This document shows positions 17,601 through 25,046 of a stretch of DNA of 50,259 nt, piece after piece; the first letter of the stretch is position 1; each line of letters begins with the position of its first letter. The position numbers and the translations under genes are program-made. The DNA is from a virus. The DNA is taken from IMG/VR virus record IMGVR_UViG_3300013132_000072, positions 1 to 50,259 of that record; one strand, written 5' to 3'. The notes beneath the pieces are model-generated. The model saw nothing but the letters and a program-made list of their open reading frames with translations, did not search any database and was not told the origin of the DNA.

Positions 17601-19172
17601 ATCACCCTTAATACCGACTATATTACGCGCCTCAAGAATATCAAAGCAAATGCAAGGTCTGTGAAAGATGTCGGCAATATGCTCGTGGCTCTTTCAAAAG
17701 ATATTGAGCGCGTCGTATTCAAGAACACGACTTCCATCGCCTTCTCTCCAGCGGCAGAGAAGGATGAGAGCCGTTTTGAATCAGAGCTTGACAAAGTCTT
17801 GGCGCGAATGAATGCTAAGATAGACAGCACCCTGAGCAAACCTGGAGTCAGCGCCGCGGAAGGCGACGACATGTCCCTTGCGGAGAAGGGGCTTGAGAAT
17901 ATCAGGCTCTCACTAAACTCTATCTCGCAGGACAAGCGTCAGGTCAACGGCGACCGTCTAGATGAAAAGGGCGTAATGTCAGTGCTCGCAGATATTGAAA
18001 AACTTATAGCGCCAGCCACTGCAGAAAGGGCCACGCCAGCGATCATGAAAACTCTCATGGACAAACTCGGGCTATTTGGCCTGTCGTCAAACCAACCAGG
18101 AGTCGGCTATTACGAGATCGGTGTACCACTTGTAATCCCAGACTCATCCGGCTTCCAGGCGGCAGTGGACCAGCTTGAGAGCGAGGTTGAGCAAGCGAAG
18201 CTCGGCTCAGGTCCGGCGGCTGCGGATGAATATCTTCCGCTAGAGAGCCTTGTGCGTGCATATTCTGAAGGCATGTACCAGTTTGCGCGCTCCGCCGACG
18301 TGGCAGCTGCGACTAGCCTGCTCTCGTCTCTGTTGCCAGGCATAAACGCAGGCTCTAAGATGAGCGAAAAACAAGTTAGCGAAATCCACTCTAAGCTAGC
18401 GGACATGGGAGTCATAACCAAGGCTCCTACTGCACCGCATGTGGTGGAAATCCATGATGTTCCACGGGTCGAGCCAATTGGCCCTGAGCAGCCGCCAGAG
18501 GCGCCACAGACTGCGGTTTCGCCACTAATGGACATTCAAGAGGGCAGGCTATCGCCTCCTCGTGCAGAGTCACCCGAGGAAGAGATTATCGAAGTCTCGG
18601 AAGGGGACATCGAACCTGTTGACGAAGGGGACATCGAACCTGTTGACGAAGAGGGCATCGAACCTGTTAGCGAAAATGATGGTAGTGAAGAGCTCGATGA
18701 AATCCCGGCGGGAGAGGTCTATTTAATAGAGCAAGAACCTGCCGTCGCCCCTGCTCCATCGAAGGTCACTCCGACCCCGATTGATCTCGGCCCTAAGCCC
18801 ATGTCACAGGAGTCCCTCGAGGTGCTGGACAGAATTATAGAAGAAGCAGATACGATCAATAATATGCTGGCCGCGGCAGGAGTTGCGGGCCCAGTGCACG
18901 AGTCGCTAACCGGTATTAAGAACAGGCTAACGGCTGCAAGGGCCTCTGGCGTAGTAGCTGACGACCTGGATCAGCTCGTGGATGTTCTTGATCGTGCCAT
19001 GGCCTTGTCTGATGAAGTAGCGGCGGGCGATCCAAGCGCGTTTGCTACGATTGCTCCGCCTGCAATGGCAGACTTGTTAGAGGGTGTGAGCAAGATTATC
19101 ATGCCCAAGAAGGCCAACTCACGTCCTCCTGCATTTATACGAGATGGCGATAGTTGGACAGTGCTAGTGTGA
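11637..19172 (+). CDS. Giant protein of unknown function (2511 aa)
   Basis: The largest gene in the window. No enzymatic motif was recognised on reading through it; it is Ala/Glu/Lys-rich and predicted mostly helical. It begins MNFQLFKTAAFD, the signature shared with several other proteins here. Three low-complexity linkers are visible: a Lys then Glu/Ala/Gly stretch at residues about 155-182, a Gly/Asp stretch at about 953-975 (DYGGGGGRD), and a Pro/Glu-rich region at about 2265-2350 with an eight-residue repeat (GDIEPVDE). These separate probable globular helical blocks. Its size and composition suggest a packaged internal virion or head protein, but a tape measure or ejected protein is possible. 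A terminator follows its stop. Confidence 0.85.
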   Translation: MNFQLFKTAAFDNAVTLPRVGFLSGVLRSLVAPLYAFHDEKHPELEFLALSLADHFAGADPETRLFLSLRSRDPYELVNKKLLSFKMSQLRAFADGIENPSVELSDDNIRKLVDLVMHEAVFLAWEEFLRSNPRAALLAGAEGLAPSELVKTAAKKKKNAPAIAEAEGGAEAEGGAEGGAVQRGRLQRRTGGEVYSLRAPTISQGRDEVAVLAYEALHNALVMSSLLEGTLQHSAGTTRAFRERSLSILIHHADQVDEIDNFRAAVAEICASNQQRPIVNGLPLVSDPPMGDILGSDFSRWTRSSVVDDDNDGKEHHPAGFVTAMALGVDANTRRNAAETSLQIRRTIMGKEAAGPSIILGTGRAAIGAHKRLASAFSSEPDKLKSAIHGIVVAGLNAKIRAMKINGVPTAPWLGIIPALTYPDIKQKADAALGRILGSIDGNFSSLEEAAQICNAAVDSEAANADLQKVARSRWVTKQNHPTEELGSSFLHFLASTILGLPIKLASLWKEMVITEALAPIPKLDISKEVQVGGKTLTVKQLASLLGTSTVADKAARTSVAAQDAIINLFSHSTVSSSDLFIASFDYIKGLDSAPQIIRAREKAVTNIKRAVESARAAITRQLAELRASKEAAEQSGTAESLDSIRLYGETMSADVAQALLELPREDLSAAVFASLIMSFDSTSLPQADLQATCKKIIASNGKLYEGENLKDFAELFAKAIPPNFNRQRPAQVASDFLGSSKRYQDALLSEEVTGEEGADALANLGTGLDRIQTGTADASATWFMHRASSIALVKNLLSEHIAVTLDDNEKKIKQEIEDHVAVDPASGLSKSLKQDIDSKIEDLERTGILGQRGFEIDAQADDLKESESKAVNPEQAVVLRNVNRFLRKNSKSSILAELQRRGFDETYYDALLVLVSRKIGVQFAEMLEKNALSRYSAKKEMTQSLGSGGEVSVSRTDRDGDRDYGGGGGRDTGAEASESEGLAQESAEAQKILGSGEIKSFVSKWYTYPVYDSKGNIGAQSLAGFLANAMHKADLAQNGDAKAKEYIEYITKDPAVKTGNVRTHPLSMMMKHAVRNAVGAELFLDPARKNLATIISYNKASGSDIVSYAKVAADIGLLADPIRAAENLAAGDRRGDTYRRAFERMLMKAGHMKVDNYEIWKAGMLEELQVFRKQQIAKIDSLLARGVITASSKNMLTTILDRKFNGSAAFDATYLSTEEADALLVIGKAIGAQLVPAVDDILRETIASPEFEAAARNAKDDVQAIAKDVKDDKKKSYGRFLQQRLDAAGFPAADVSLGEKIKAIMEVRRMRTPPADPKAVKVFNSNLKKFESSLPTLRASQDRLISSIVKADEFRSAISQWASERGEEIKALVAAADFGNKVAGARMLGAAFRIAIKQELGEDAESSFMDASGGYSNLFAREDLGTIVSLLVDSIELYLKDITDASPERASLLKKKLESTAVTVGTASVESEGLLRVQQLSQFADGTRLIDAISDATKSLPQLKMFMQTVIADKTSLALRGGRALPQTRQMLAEVASLFAENSPEVERIAKAARGSESDEGREKNLRRYRRLAADAAGILEVISEQVAVASASANEIEEAKSTASLITGSAAHNEMLRLEDALRAARLPRSHAFSTYKRTYEMHAAHVADVAQKYAKAVEQNYGSMFEAQERLKASGKTVETATPEELERVFRQIASGSVVGPQLDAKVREINASPLEFLLKNPDLIGVVQRRFNLAQIKEAFLSAGFAQPLSSILADFAVQDAGDLRAVLASRPGSYAKLNKWVDGQKGTPEERKAATKSKVAKIMDNHLSEVIAANANSLARRALDLPEEEEEADDVDQRRIAAQVEFAKTKGVEIFKKIAYAEAKVQQTAELAAAAAKGRDVVSDEFRRGFAEAQQQRELAQEISPADDIINFSEIVLEEDEVVTSEETEQKRKVRTEIVNFCTSFMRRDMGNNIGKVFGDFISALRAQIDNESVLDKLEVSDLITLNTDYITRLKNIKANARSVKDVGNMLVALSKDIERVVFKNTTSIAFSPAAEKDESRFESELDKVLARMNAKIDSTLSKPGVSAAEGDDMSLAEKGLENIRLSLNSISQDKRQVNGDRLDEKGVMSVLADIEKLIAPATAERATPAIMKTLMDKLGLFGLSSNQPGVGYYEIGVPLVIPDSSGFQAAVDQLESEVEQAKLGSGPAAADEYLPLESLVRAYSEGMYQFARSADVAAATSLLSSLLPGINAGSKMSEKQVSEIHSKLADMGVITKAPTAPHVVEIHDVPRVEPIGPEQPPEAPQTAVSPLMDIQEGRLSPPRAESPEEEIIEVSEGDIEPVDEGDIEPVDEEGIEPVSENDGSEELDEIPAGEVYLIEQEPAVAPAPSKVTPTPIDLGPKPMSQESLEVLDRIIEEADTINNMLAAAGVAGPVHESLTGIKNRLTAARASGVVADDLDQLVDVLDRAMALSDEVAAGDPSAFATIAPPAMADLLEGVSKIIMPKKANSRPPAFIRDGDSWTVLV
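18603..18674 (+). repeat. Three 24-base tandem repeats inside the giant gene
   Basis: Two identical 24-base units (18603-18626 and 18627-18650) and a third diverged copy (18651-18674) encode GDIEPVDE, GDIEPVDE and EGIEPVSE. The repeat lies in an acidic, proline-rich linker and could expand or contract by slippage without shifting the frame. Confidence 0.9.
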
Positions 19173-19177
19173 AGAGG

Positions 19178-19199
19178 GCGCCCTTCGGGGCGCTTTTTT
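19178..19199 (+). terminator. Rho-independent terminator after the giant gene
   Basis: GCGCCC, a TTCG tetraloop and GGGCGC are followed by six T residues. It lies six bases past the stop codon and ends the nuclease, sigma and giant-protein operon. Confidence 0.92.
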
Positions 19200-19237
19200 C
19201 ATGTCCGCACATTATTCGCCCGGGTGTAATTGCTGGC

Positions 19238-20479
19238 ATGACCAACATCCAACACTCGCTCCTTGAAAAAGACGGAAAATATATCGTCGACATTACAGTT
19301 CCAGGGCCTCTTGTAGAAAAAGCTCTGAATGCGGCGGCCCAGGCTATTGCAGATAAGGCAGAGGTCCCAGGCTTCCGGCCTGGAGCAGCCCCTCTCGCCA
19401 TCGTGCGACAGCACTATGCGCCTCAACTAAAGGCCCAGGTTTCTTCCAGGCTTGTACAGGAGGCTACCCGAGACGCGCTACGAACTCTGCAAATCTCTGC
19501 CGGAGCCAGACCAATGGTGCTACCAGAATTCAGGCCCGCTGGTATTCGCAAGTGGGTAGGTCGATTCGAGCTCAATGGCACCTTCAAGTTCGCAGTCGCT
19601 ACAGACGTGCCTCCGGCAGTTACCACCGTGGACATCGACGGGATCACTGTAACGCCTCATACCGATGATCCTAATGCGGTCATTGACGAACAGCTGCACC
19701 ACTTGCGCCACGATCTTGCTATCAAGTCCCCTTCGAGCCAGCCATCAACGGAGCTAGATGAGATCATTTGCTCTATTGTTGCGCTTGACCAGAATGGACA
19801 GGCACTCCCAGAAATGTCACTGGCCAGCTTCCCGCTGTCTCTTGATCTACAAAAGGAAGCCCTACTAAGCCGTACCATGGCCGCCCAGCTAATCGGCAGG
19901 CGCCCTAGTGATCAGGTGGAGTTTTCAGAAGATGGCCTCACCTATCGAATTTCCATCGAAGCAGTCAACATAAAGACCCTGCCAGTTCTAGATGATGCGT
20001 TGGCTCAGCAGTGCGGAATCGCTTCGCTGCAGGAGCTTCGTGATCGAATCCACGAGGAGTGGCTACTGCGAAATGCCGCCCGAATCAGGCGAGATCTTCA
20101 CATGCAAGTTCGCGAACAGCTTGTGGCCAAGAACCCATTCCAAGTTCCGGAGGCCTGGACAGCAGATTATCGGGAAAAAGTTCAGAGTCTGGCAGATTTT
20201 TCCGAAGCACTCCAGGAGAGCGAAGAGCGAGCTGCCCGATTTGCCCAGATCTACGCCGCGTCAGACTACCTACTAGAGATTATCGAAGAAAAGTTTTCAA
20301 GTGAAGTACAGCTGTCGGACGCAGATTTGCTTAATTACGCCAAAGAAGAGCTGGGCGTGTCTGGAGTAAAACCCGAAGATTATATCAAGGTTATGCTGGC
20401 AAAGGGCCAGTACGATTCATGGGTTCTTCAGCAGAAGAAGACGAAAACGCTCGATTGGCTTATTACAAGGGCCAAGTGA
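19238..20479 (+). CDS. tig: Trigger factor (ribosome-associated chaperone, PPIase)
   Basis: 413 residues from ATG 19238, close to the bacterial trigger factor length of about 430. The N-terminal ribosome-binding domain contains VPGFRPGAAPLAIVRQHY; the usual signature GFRxGKxP is altered to GFRPGAAP, losing the Lys that normally touches ribosomal protein uL23. A PPIase (FKBP-like) domain follows at about 135-215, and then the helical arms: LPVLDDALAQQCGI, LQELRDRIHEEW, VPEAWTADYREKV. It would hold or fold nascent chains and may serve the large structural proteins encoded here. Phage-encoded trigger factors are rare. The open frame extends upstream through the terminator, but no supported start lies there. 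Confidence 0.9.
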   Translation: MTNIQHSLLEKDGKYIVDITVPGPLVEKALNAAAQAIADKAEVPGFRPGAAPLAIVRQHYAPQLKAQVSSRLVQEATRDALRTLQISAGARPMVLPEFRPAGIRKWVGRFELNGTFKFAVATDVPPAVTTVDIDGITVTPHTDDPNAVIDEQLHHLRHDLAIKSPSSQPSTELDEIICSIVALDQNGQALPEMSLASFPLSLDLQKEALLSRTMAAQLIGRRPSDQVEFSEDGLTYRISIEAVNIKTLPVLDDALAQQCGIASLQELRDRIHEEWLLRNAARIRRDLHMQVREQLVAKNPFQVPEAWTADYREKVQSLADFSEALQESEERAARFAQIYAASDYLLEIIEEKFSSEVQLSDADLLNYAKEELGVSGVKPEDYIKVMLAKGQYDSWVLQQKKTKTLDWLITRAK

Positions 20480-20515
20480 CTAAAACAGCCGGTAGATGAA
20501 AGATAAGGAAACGCA

Positions 20516-20797
20516 ATGAATAAGAAGACTGTCTCATGCACTGTTAGTGGTTTTGCCATCCGCAAGTACACCTCAACCGAGGGTAAGAAGGAAGAGGATC
20601 CCGGCACCGTAACCCTTGCGCTCATCGGCAGCAAGGCCGATATCCGCCCGAACGAAGCACTCGGTCAGCTCACGGTTTCCGATGTACTTGCTGCTCTCAA
20701 TATTCATCAAGAATCACGGGAGCAGGTAGAGATCACGCTCAACTTCTCTGTACCAGAAGAGGTTGCAAAGCAGATCGAAGCCGCCCGGCGGCACTGA
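20516..20797 (+). CDS. Hypothetical protein
   Basis: A 93-residue protein from ATG 20516 with AAGGAAA upstream. Predicted beta-rich N-terminus (TVSCTVSGFAIRKYTS, then GTVTLALIGSKADI) and a helical, charged C-terminus (SVPEEVAKQIEAARRH). No family is recognised. It lies between trigger factor and a strong terminator, so it is the last gene of that transcript. Confidence 0.65.
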   Translation: MNKKTVSCTVSGFAIRKYTSTEGKKEEDPGTVTLALIGSKADIRPNEALGQLTVSDVLAALNIHQESREQVEITLNFSVPEEVAKQIEAARRH

Positions 20798-20802
20798 GCA
20801 AG

Positions 20803-20832
20803 ACCCGCCGCAAGGCGGGTTTTTGTTTTTTT
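20803..20832 (+). terminator. Rho-independent terminator
   Basis: ACCCGCC, a GCAA tetraloop and GGCGGGT are followed by an unusually long T-rich tract (TTTTGTTTTTTTT). The Shine-Dalgarno sequence of the next gene starts immediately after. Confidence 0.92.
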
Positions 20833-20843
20833 TGGAGAACACC

Positions 20844-21170
20844 ATGAGCGAAGAGAAGAAATCGATACGAGTGGCAAAGGCAACCCTTTGCCCGCGATGC
20901 AACTCTTTTATATATCACCTGCCCGTAGCCTTGGATGCAACTGTTGCCGAAAGTCTTGCGCTTTTTGGCAACCCAGTCTATCCACTTGACAAGTTCAAGA
21001 TTCTCAAAATAGAGTCGGAGGGGATCGCAATCGATTCCGCGCTTGGCAAAAAAGAAGTGCGTGTAAAGTTCAAGAAGAACGCAGTGTCGATGTCTGCGCT
21101 CTTTCGCGCTTCGCTCCTAAGCTGGGTAGAGAGCAAAGTCGGCCCAACTGACTATATTGGAACGCCATAG
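20844..21170 (+). CDS. Hypothetical protein with a CxxC motif
   Basis: 108 residues from ATG 20844 with GGAGA nine bases upstream. Near the N-terminus is TLCPRCNSFIYHLP, a possible zinc knuckle with only one CxxC pair. The rest includes beta strands and ends in SLLSWVESKVGPTDYIGTP. No family is recognised. It lies nine bases before dnaE and is probably co-transcribed with it, so a replisome-accessory role is possible but unproven. Confidence 0.65.
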   Translation: MSEEKKSIRVAKATLCPRCNSFIYHLPVALDATVAESLALFGNPVYPLDKFKILKIESEGIAIDSALGKKEVRVKFKKNAVSMSALFRASLLSWVESKVGPTDYIGTP

Positions 21171-21179
21171 GAATTAAGC

Positions 21180-24100
21180 ATGACCAAGTTCGTAAACCTG
21201 CACGGCCACACCTACGGATCCGTACTTGACGCGATTGTTCGACCCAGCGAGCTTTTCCGCCGGGCGAAGGAGCTCGGCCAGAAAGCCGTGGCGATCACGG
21301 ATCATGGCAATATGTCGCAGATTTACCCAGCATACAAAGAATCTAAGAAGCACGGCGTCAAGCTTATTCCGGGCAATGAGATCTATTTTGTTGAGAATCT
21401 CGACAACCCAAAGTCAAAGCGACGCCACCTCGTACTCCTGGCCGCAAATCACCAAGGGTACAAGAACCTTTGCCGCATTACGTATGAGGGCTTCAAGAAC
21501 TCGGTCACAGTAATGGGCAAGGAGTTTCCTCGTGTAACGGCAGAAACTCTTCGCAAGTACAACGAAGGCCTTTTTGCTACATCCGCTTGCGGTGGCAGCA
21601 TCATTGCCGCCCACCTTTATGAAGGCGATAGCGACGGGGCCGACCGCCATGCTCGCACGTTTGCCGAGATCTTTGGCAATCGCTTCTTTATCGAGATTCA
21701 GCCGCATGCACTAAAACGCGGAAACTTCGACCAGATCGCTTTAAATAACATGCTCAAGGGCGTGGCCGACCGGCTTGGCATTCAGATGGTTGCGACGTGC
21801 GATTCACACTATCTTGTGCCGGAGGACGAGAAATTCCACGACATGGTTCTCGCCATCAGCGATAAGAAATCCCTTTCTGACCTGACGCGGCACCGCTACG
21901 TCAGCAGCATTCCCTGCGCGGCCTGCGCCGGCTCGGGATGCGATGAATGTGGCAATACCGGCATCGGCGAGATCATTCCGTGCCCAGAGTTCTATCTAAA
22001 GCACGAGGATGAGATCCGCGCCTTCTTCTCGAAGCAGTACTCGCCCGAGTTTGCAGAGCAGCTAATCTCCAACACTTCCATGATTGCAGATCAGTGCGAA
22101 GAGCCCAAGTACCTGGAACCAACTGGCGAAAGAATTCCTAAATATGACATGCGCATGATCGCTGGCTGCCCAGACAGCGAAGAGTTCCGGACATGGCTAG
22201 CAGAGAAGCCTGCACGCGGCGCCATTCCGGTTGATAATGCCTATTTGCGCTTCCGGGTTGCGAAACGCTACCGGGAGTATACGAAGACTTTTGACCGCGC
22301 TCGTCAGAAGCAGTACTGGGAGCGGCTAGAGGCAGAACTTGAAATCCTCGAGACCCGTGGGTTTTGCAGTTACATGCTTATTGTTGCTGACGCTATCCAG
22401 TGGGCAGAGTCTCAGGATGTGTGGACCGGCATTGCTCGCGGTTCAGCGGGCTCAAGCCTTATTGCATATTTTCTCGGAATTCATAAGCTTGATCCCATTC
22501 CATACGGACTTCTATTCGAGCGCTTCCAGAACAAGGAGCGTGCGCAGTGCCCCGACATCGACACGGATATCCTGTCATCTGGACGTGATCGCCTTATTAA
22601 GTATATGTCGGAGCGCTGGGGAGCGGAGTACGTCGCTCAGATCACTAACGCAAATCGCATTACGCCCAAGGTTGCAATCAAGGATATCGCAAAGTCCCTG
22701 GAGGTTGGCGGCACTCGCCAGGCCTCGTTCTCAATTGCTGAGAAAATCACAAAGGAGATCCCTCTCAAGGTTACGAAGCCCGATGGCAAGATTATCGAGA
22801 TTAATACTGTTGCTCTTGCCAAAGAGTACAGCCCCACGCTTGTCGATTTCTTTAAGCAGTACCCAGAGGTCGAAGCCCATGCAGAAAAGGTCGTAGGCTT
22901 GCCACGTAGCTGGGGTGTGCATGCCGGTGGCGTTATCGTTAGCGACGTGTCGCTGCCAGACAACTTCCCGCTGCGGCGGGATTCTGATGGCACCGTAAGC
23001 GTTCACTATGACAAGTACGTGTCAGAAGAAGTAGGCCTTATCAAGATCGACATGCTTGGCCTAGATACGCTCGATGTGCTGCGCGAGGCCTATCTGACTG
23101 CTCGCAAGATGGGCATCAATCTGCCTAAACCATGGGAAGTACCAGAGGACGACCAGCAGGTTTACAAGATGATTTCCGATGGCGATGTGCTCGGCCTTTT
23201 CCAGCTAGAGGGCGGCACCCTTGCGCAGCTGTGCAAGCCAATGCAGCCCAGGAACATTGAAGATATTTCTCTCATCAACGCTCTTGGTCGCCCTGGCGTT
23301 GACAAGGCAAAGCGCAAGCAGTTTATCGACCGTCGCTTCGGACGGCAAAAGGTGGACTATGCTCACGCCGAGCTCGAGCACATCTCTAAGCCAACTCTTG
23401 GCATCTCTGTTTACGACGAAGACTTGCTGAAAATTGCCAGCCATATTGCCGGATGGAGCCTTTCCGAGGCCGATGGTCTGCGCAAGCTGACCAAGCTAAA
23501 GGAGAAGGGCGCAGATCTTGCGGCCAAACTGGAGAAGAAGTTCGTTGACGACGCTGAGCGGCTAGGTCGTGTGGCGCGCAAGGATGCGCAATACATCTGG
23601 GACAATGTTATTGCCGATTATGCCAAATACGGATTTTGTATCGCAGGCGACCAGCTTGTTGAGACAATCGACGGTCCGCGCCCCATTTCCGCTATCAGCA
23701 GTGGCACAGTTGTTAAATTTATCGATCTTCATACTGGCGGTTTCAAGTATGCGCCAGCTAGCAAAGTCTGGTCGACCGGCAAGAAGCAGGCTTTCAAGGT
23801 GACCTTTGAAAGCGGTCATACGGTCTCTGCCACGGAGGACCACCGCTTTTACGACCACCGGGCCGGAGGCTGGGTGCAGTTTAAACAGGTCATCTCTGCC
23901 GGCGCAGCGAGCCGCACTAATGGCTTTGGCGCATGGATCGCGGATCCTGTGACAGAGGTATTAGACCTGGGAGAAGTAGAGGTCTACGACATGGAGATGC
24001 CAGTCGACCCGAATTTCATCCTTCCGGGTGGCTTCGTGGCCCACAACTGCAAAGCCCACAGCGTTGCCTACGCCCGGATGGGTTATGCGACGGCCTACTA

Positions 24101-25046
24101 CAAGTATCATGCCCGAGCAACTTTCCTTTGCTCTTACCTAAACCAAGAGATTGCAAAGAAAACGCCGGACACTGCCGCGTACATTGAACAGATCAAGAAA
24201 GAGATTCTTTCCTCCAAGATCGCAATCCGTGCCTGCGACATCAATCTGAGCGGCGATAGGTATCGGGCGATTGATCGCAAGACTATTGTTACTGGCTTGA
24301 ATGCTGTCAACGGAGTTGGTGACGTAGCAATTTCGCATATTTTTGCTGGCCAGCCATATACCGCGTTTGCTGACTTCATTTATCGCAGCCCCTCTTCTGT
24401 TAACCGCAAGACTATTATCTCACTGGCCAAGGCTGGCGCATTTGACGGCTTCGGCATTTCACGCAAGTGGATTTGTGACACGTTCTCAGAGGAGAAGGCC
24501 GCCAAGCGCTTGCGCATGAAGATTAACAGTCTCGGTGACGCAGCCACCCAGGATGGTGCCGCAGAGGCCAAGGACATTGATTGGAGCAGTTTCGACTACC
24601 TCTCTACAAAAGAGGAAATGACCAGGGAGTGGACTCGCAAAGAGATCCTTCTTGCCGAGAAAGAAGCTCTTGGAGAATTCATCTCTGGCTCTGCCGAAGA
24701 GGTATTTGGCGGCTTCTTCAAGAACATCAACAATCCGCTTACCCGTGCGCAGTTGCAAGCCCTGCCAAATTATCACAAAGTTATGCTGGAAGGCGTTATA
24801 CTTGGGATAGACCAGATTCCGGTTCGGACAGGCAAGAATGCGGGCAGAATGCAGGGCAAGATTAAGATCGAGTCCCTGAAGAAAGAAGATTTTGAAGTAT
24901 CGGTTTGGCCGGATGACTGGGAAAGCACAAAGCCCCGTCTGGAAGTAGGATCTCCAGTGATCCTACGCTGCACTGTAAAAGAGTGGAACGAGTCAAAATC
25001 TCTTAGCCTAGAGGATGTAGTTTCAGTTTGGAAGGAGCCCAAGTGA
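21180..25046 (+). CDS. dnaE: DNA polymerase III alpha subunit (DnaE) with a mini-intein
   Basis: A 1288-residue precursor; removing the 137-residue intein gives 1151 residues, full DnaE length. The N-terminal PHP domain keeps its metal ligands: HGHT, ITDHGN, PGNEIYF, RRHLVLLA, ATSACGG and CDSHY, so 3'-5' proofreading may be intrinsic. A four- or five-Cys insertion (CAACAGSGCDEC, then PC) at residues about 246-270 looks like a zinc knuckle. Palm catalytic residues are in CPDIDTDILSSGRDR (Asp459, Asp461) and IKIDMLGLDTLDVL (Asp624). The C-terminus has an OB-like segment (MLEGVILGIDQIPVRTGKNA). It would be the replicative polymerase of the phage. The next gene overlaps its stop as GTGA. Confidence 0.96.
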   Translation: MTKFVNLHGHTYGSVLDAIVRPSELFRRAKELGQKAVAITDHGNMSQIYPAYKESKKHGVKLIPGNEIYFVENLDNPKSKRRHLVLLAANHQGYKNLCRITYEGFKNSVTVMGKEFPRVTAETLRKYNEGLFATSACGGSIIAAHLYEGDSDGADRHARTFAEIFGNRFFIEIQPHALKRGNFDQIALNNMLKGVADRLGIQMVATCDSHYLVPEDEKFHDMVLAISDKKSLSDLTRHRYVSSIPCAACAGSGCDECGNTGIGEIIPCPEFYLKHEDEIRAFFSKQYSPEFAEQLISNTSMIADQCEEPKYLEPTGERIPKYDMRMIAGCPDSEEFRTWLAEKPARGAIPVDNAYLRFRVAKRYREYTKTFDRARQKQYWERLEAELEILETRGFCSYMLIVADAIQWAESQDVWTGIARGSAGSSLIAYFLGIHKLDPIPYGLLFERFQNKERAQCPDIDTDILSSGRDRLIKYMSERWGAEYVAQITNANRITPKVAIKDIAKSLEVGGTRQASFSIAEKITKEIPLKVTKPDGKIIEINTVALAKEYSPTLVDFFKQYPEVEAHAEKVVGLPRSWGVHAGGVIVSDVSLPDNFPLRRDSDGTVSVHYDKYVSEEVGLIKIDMLGLDTLDVLREAYLTARKMGINLPKPWEVPEDDQQVYKMISDGDVLGLFQLEGGTLAQLCKPMQPRNIEDISLINALGRPGVDKAKRKQFIDRRFGRQKVDYAHAELEHISKPTLGISVYDEDLLKIASHIAGWSLSEADGLRKLTKLKEKGADLAAKLEKKFVDDAERLGRVARKDAQYIWDNVIADYAKYGFCIAGDQLVETIDGPRPISAISSGTVVKFIDLHTGGFKYAPASKVWSTGKKQAFKVTFESGHTVSATEDHRFYDHRAGGWVQFKQVISAGAASRTNGFGAWIADPVTEVLDLGEVEVYDMEMPVDPNFILPGGFVAHNCKAHSVAYARMGYATAYYKYHARATFLCSYLNQEIAKKTPDTAAYIEQIKKEILSSKIAIRACDINLSGDRYRAIDRKTIVTGLNAVNGVGDVAISHIFAGQPYTAFADFIYRSPSSVNRKTIISLAKAGAFDGFGISRKWICDTFSEEKAAKRLRMKINSLGDAATQDGAAEAKDIDWSSFDYLSTKEEMTREWTRKEILLAEKEALGEFISGSAEEVFGGFFKNINNPLTRAQLQALPNYHKVMLEGVILGIDQIPVRTGKNAGRMQGKIKIESLKKEDFEVSVWPDDWESTKPRLEVGSPVILRCTVKEWNESKSLSLEDVVSVWKEPK
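23637..24047 (+). other. DnaE mini-intein (137 aa, no endonuclease)
   Basis: Begins CIAGDQLVETIDGPRP (block A, Cys1), has block B GHTVSATEDHRF with the TxxH pair, block F VEVYDMEMPVDP and the end GGFVAHN followed by Cys+1. It is therefore a canonical class 1 intein, with no homing-endonuclease motif in 137 residues, near the minimum for a splicing HINT domain. It splits the conserved YGF|CKAHSVAYA segment of DnaE. The well-known split DnaE inteins of cyanobacteria sit about two residues earlier in the same segment. It appears fixed and immobile unless an endonuclease acts in trans. Confidence 0.93.
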
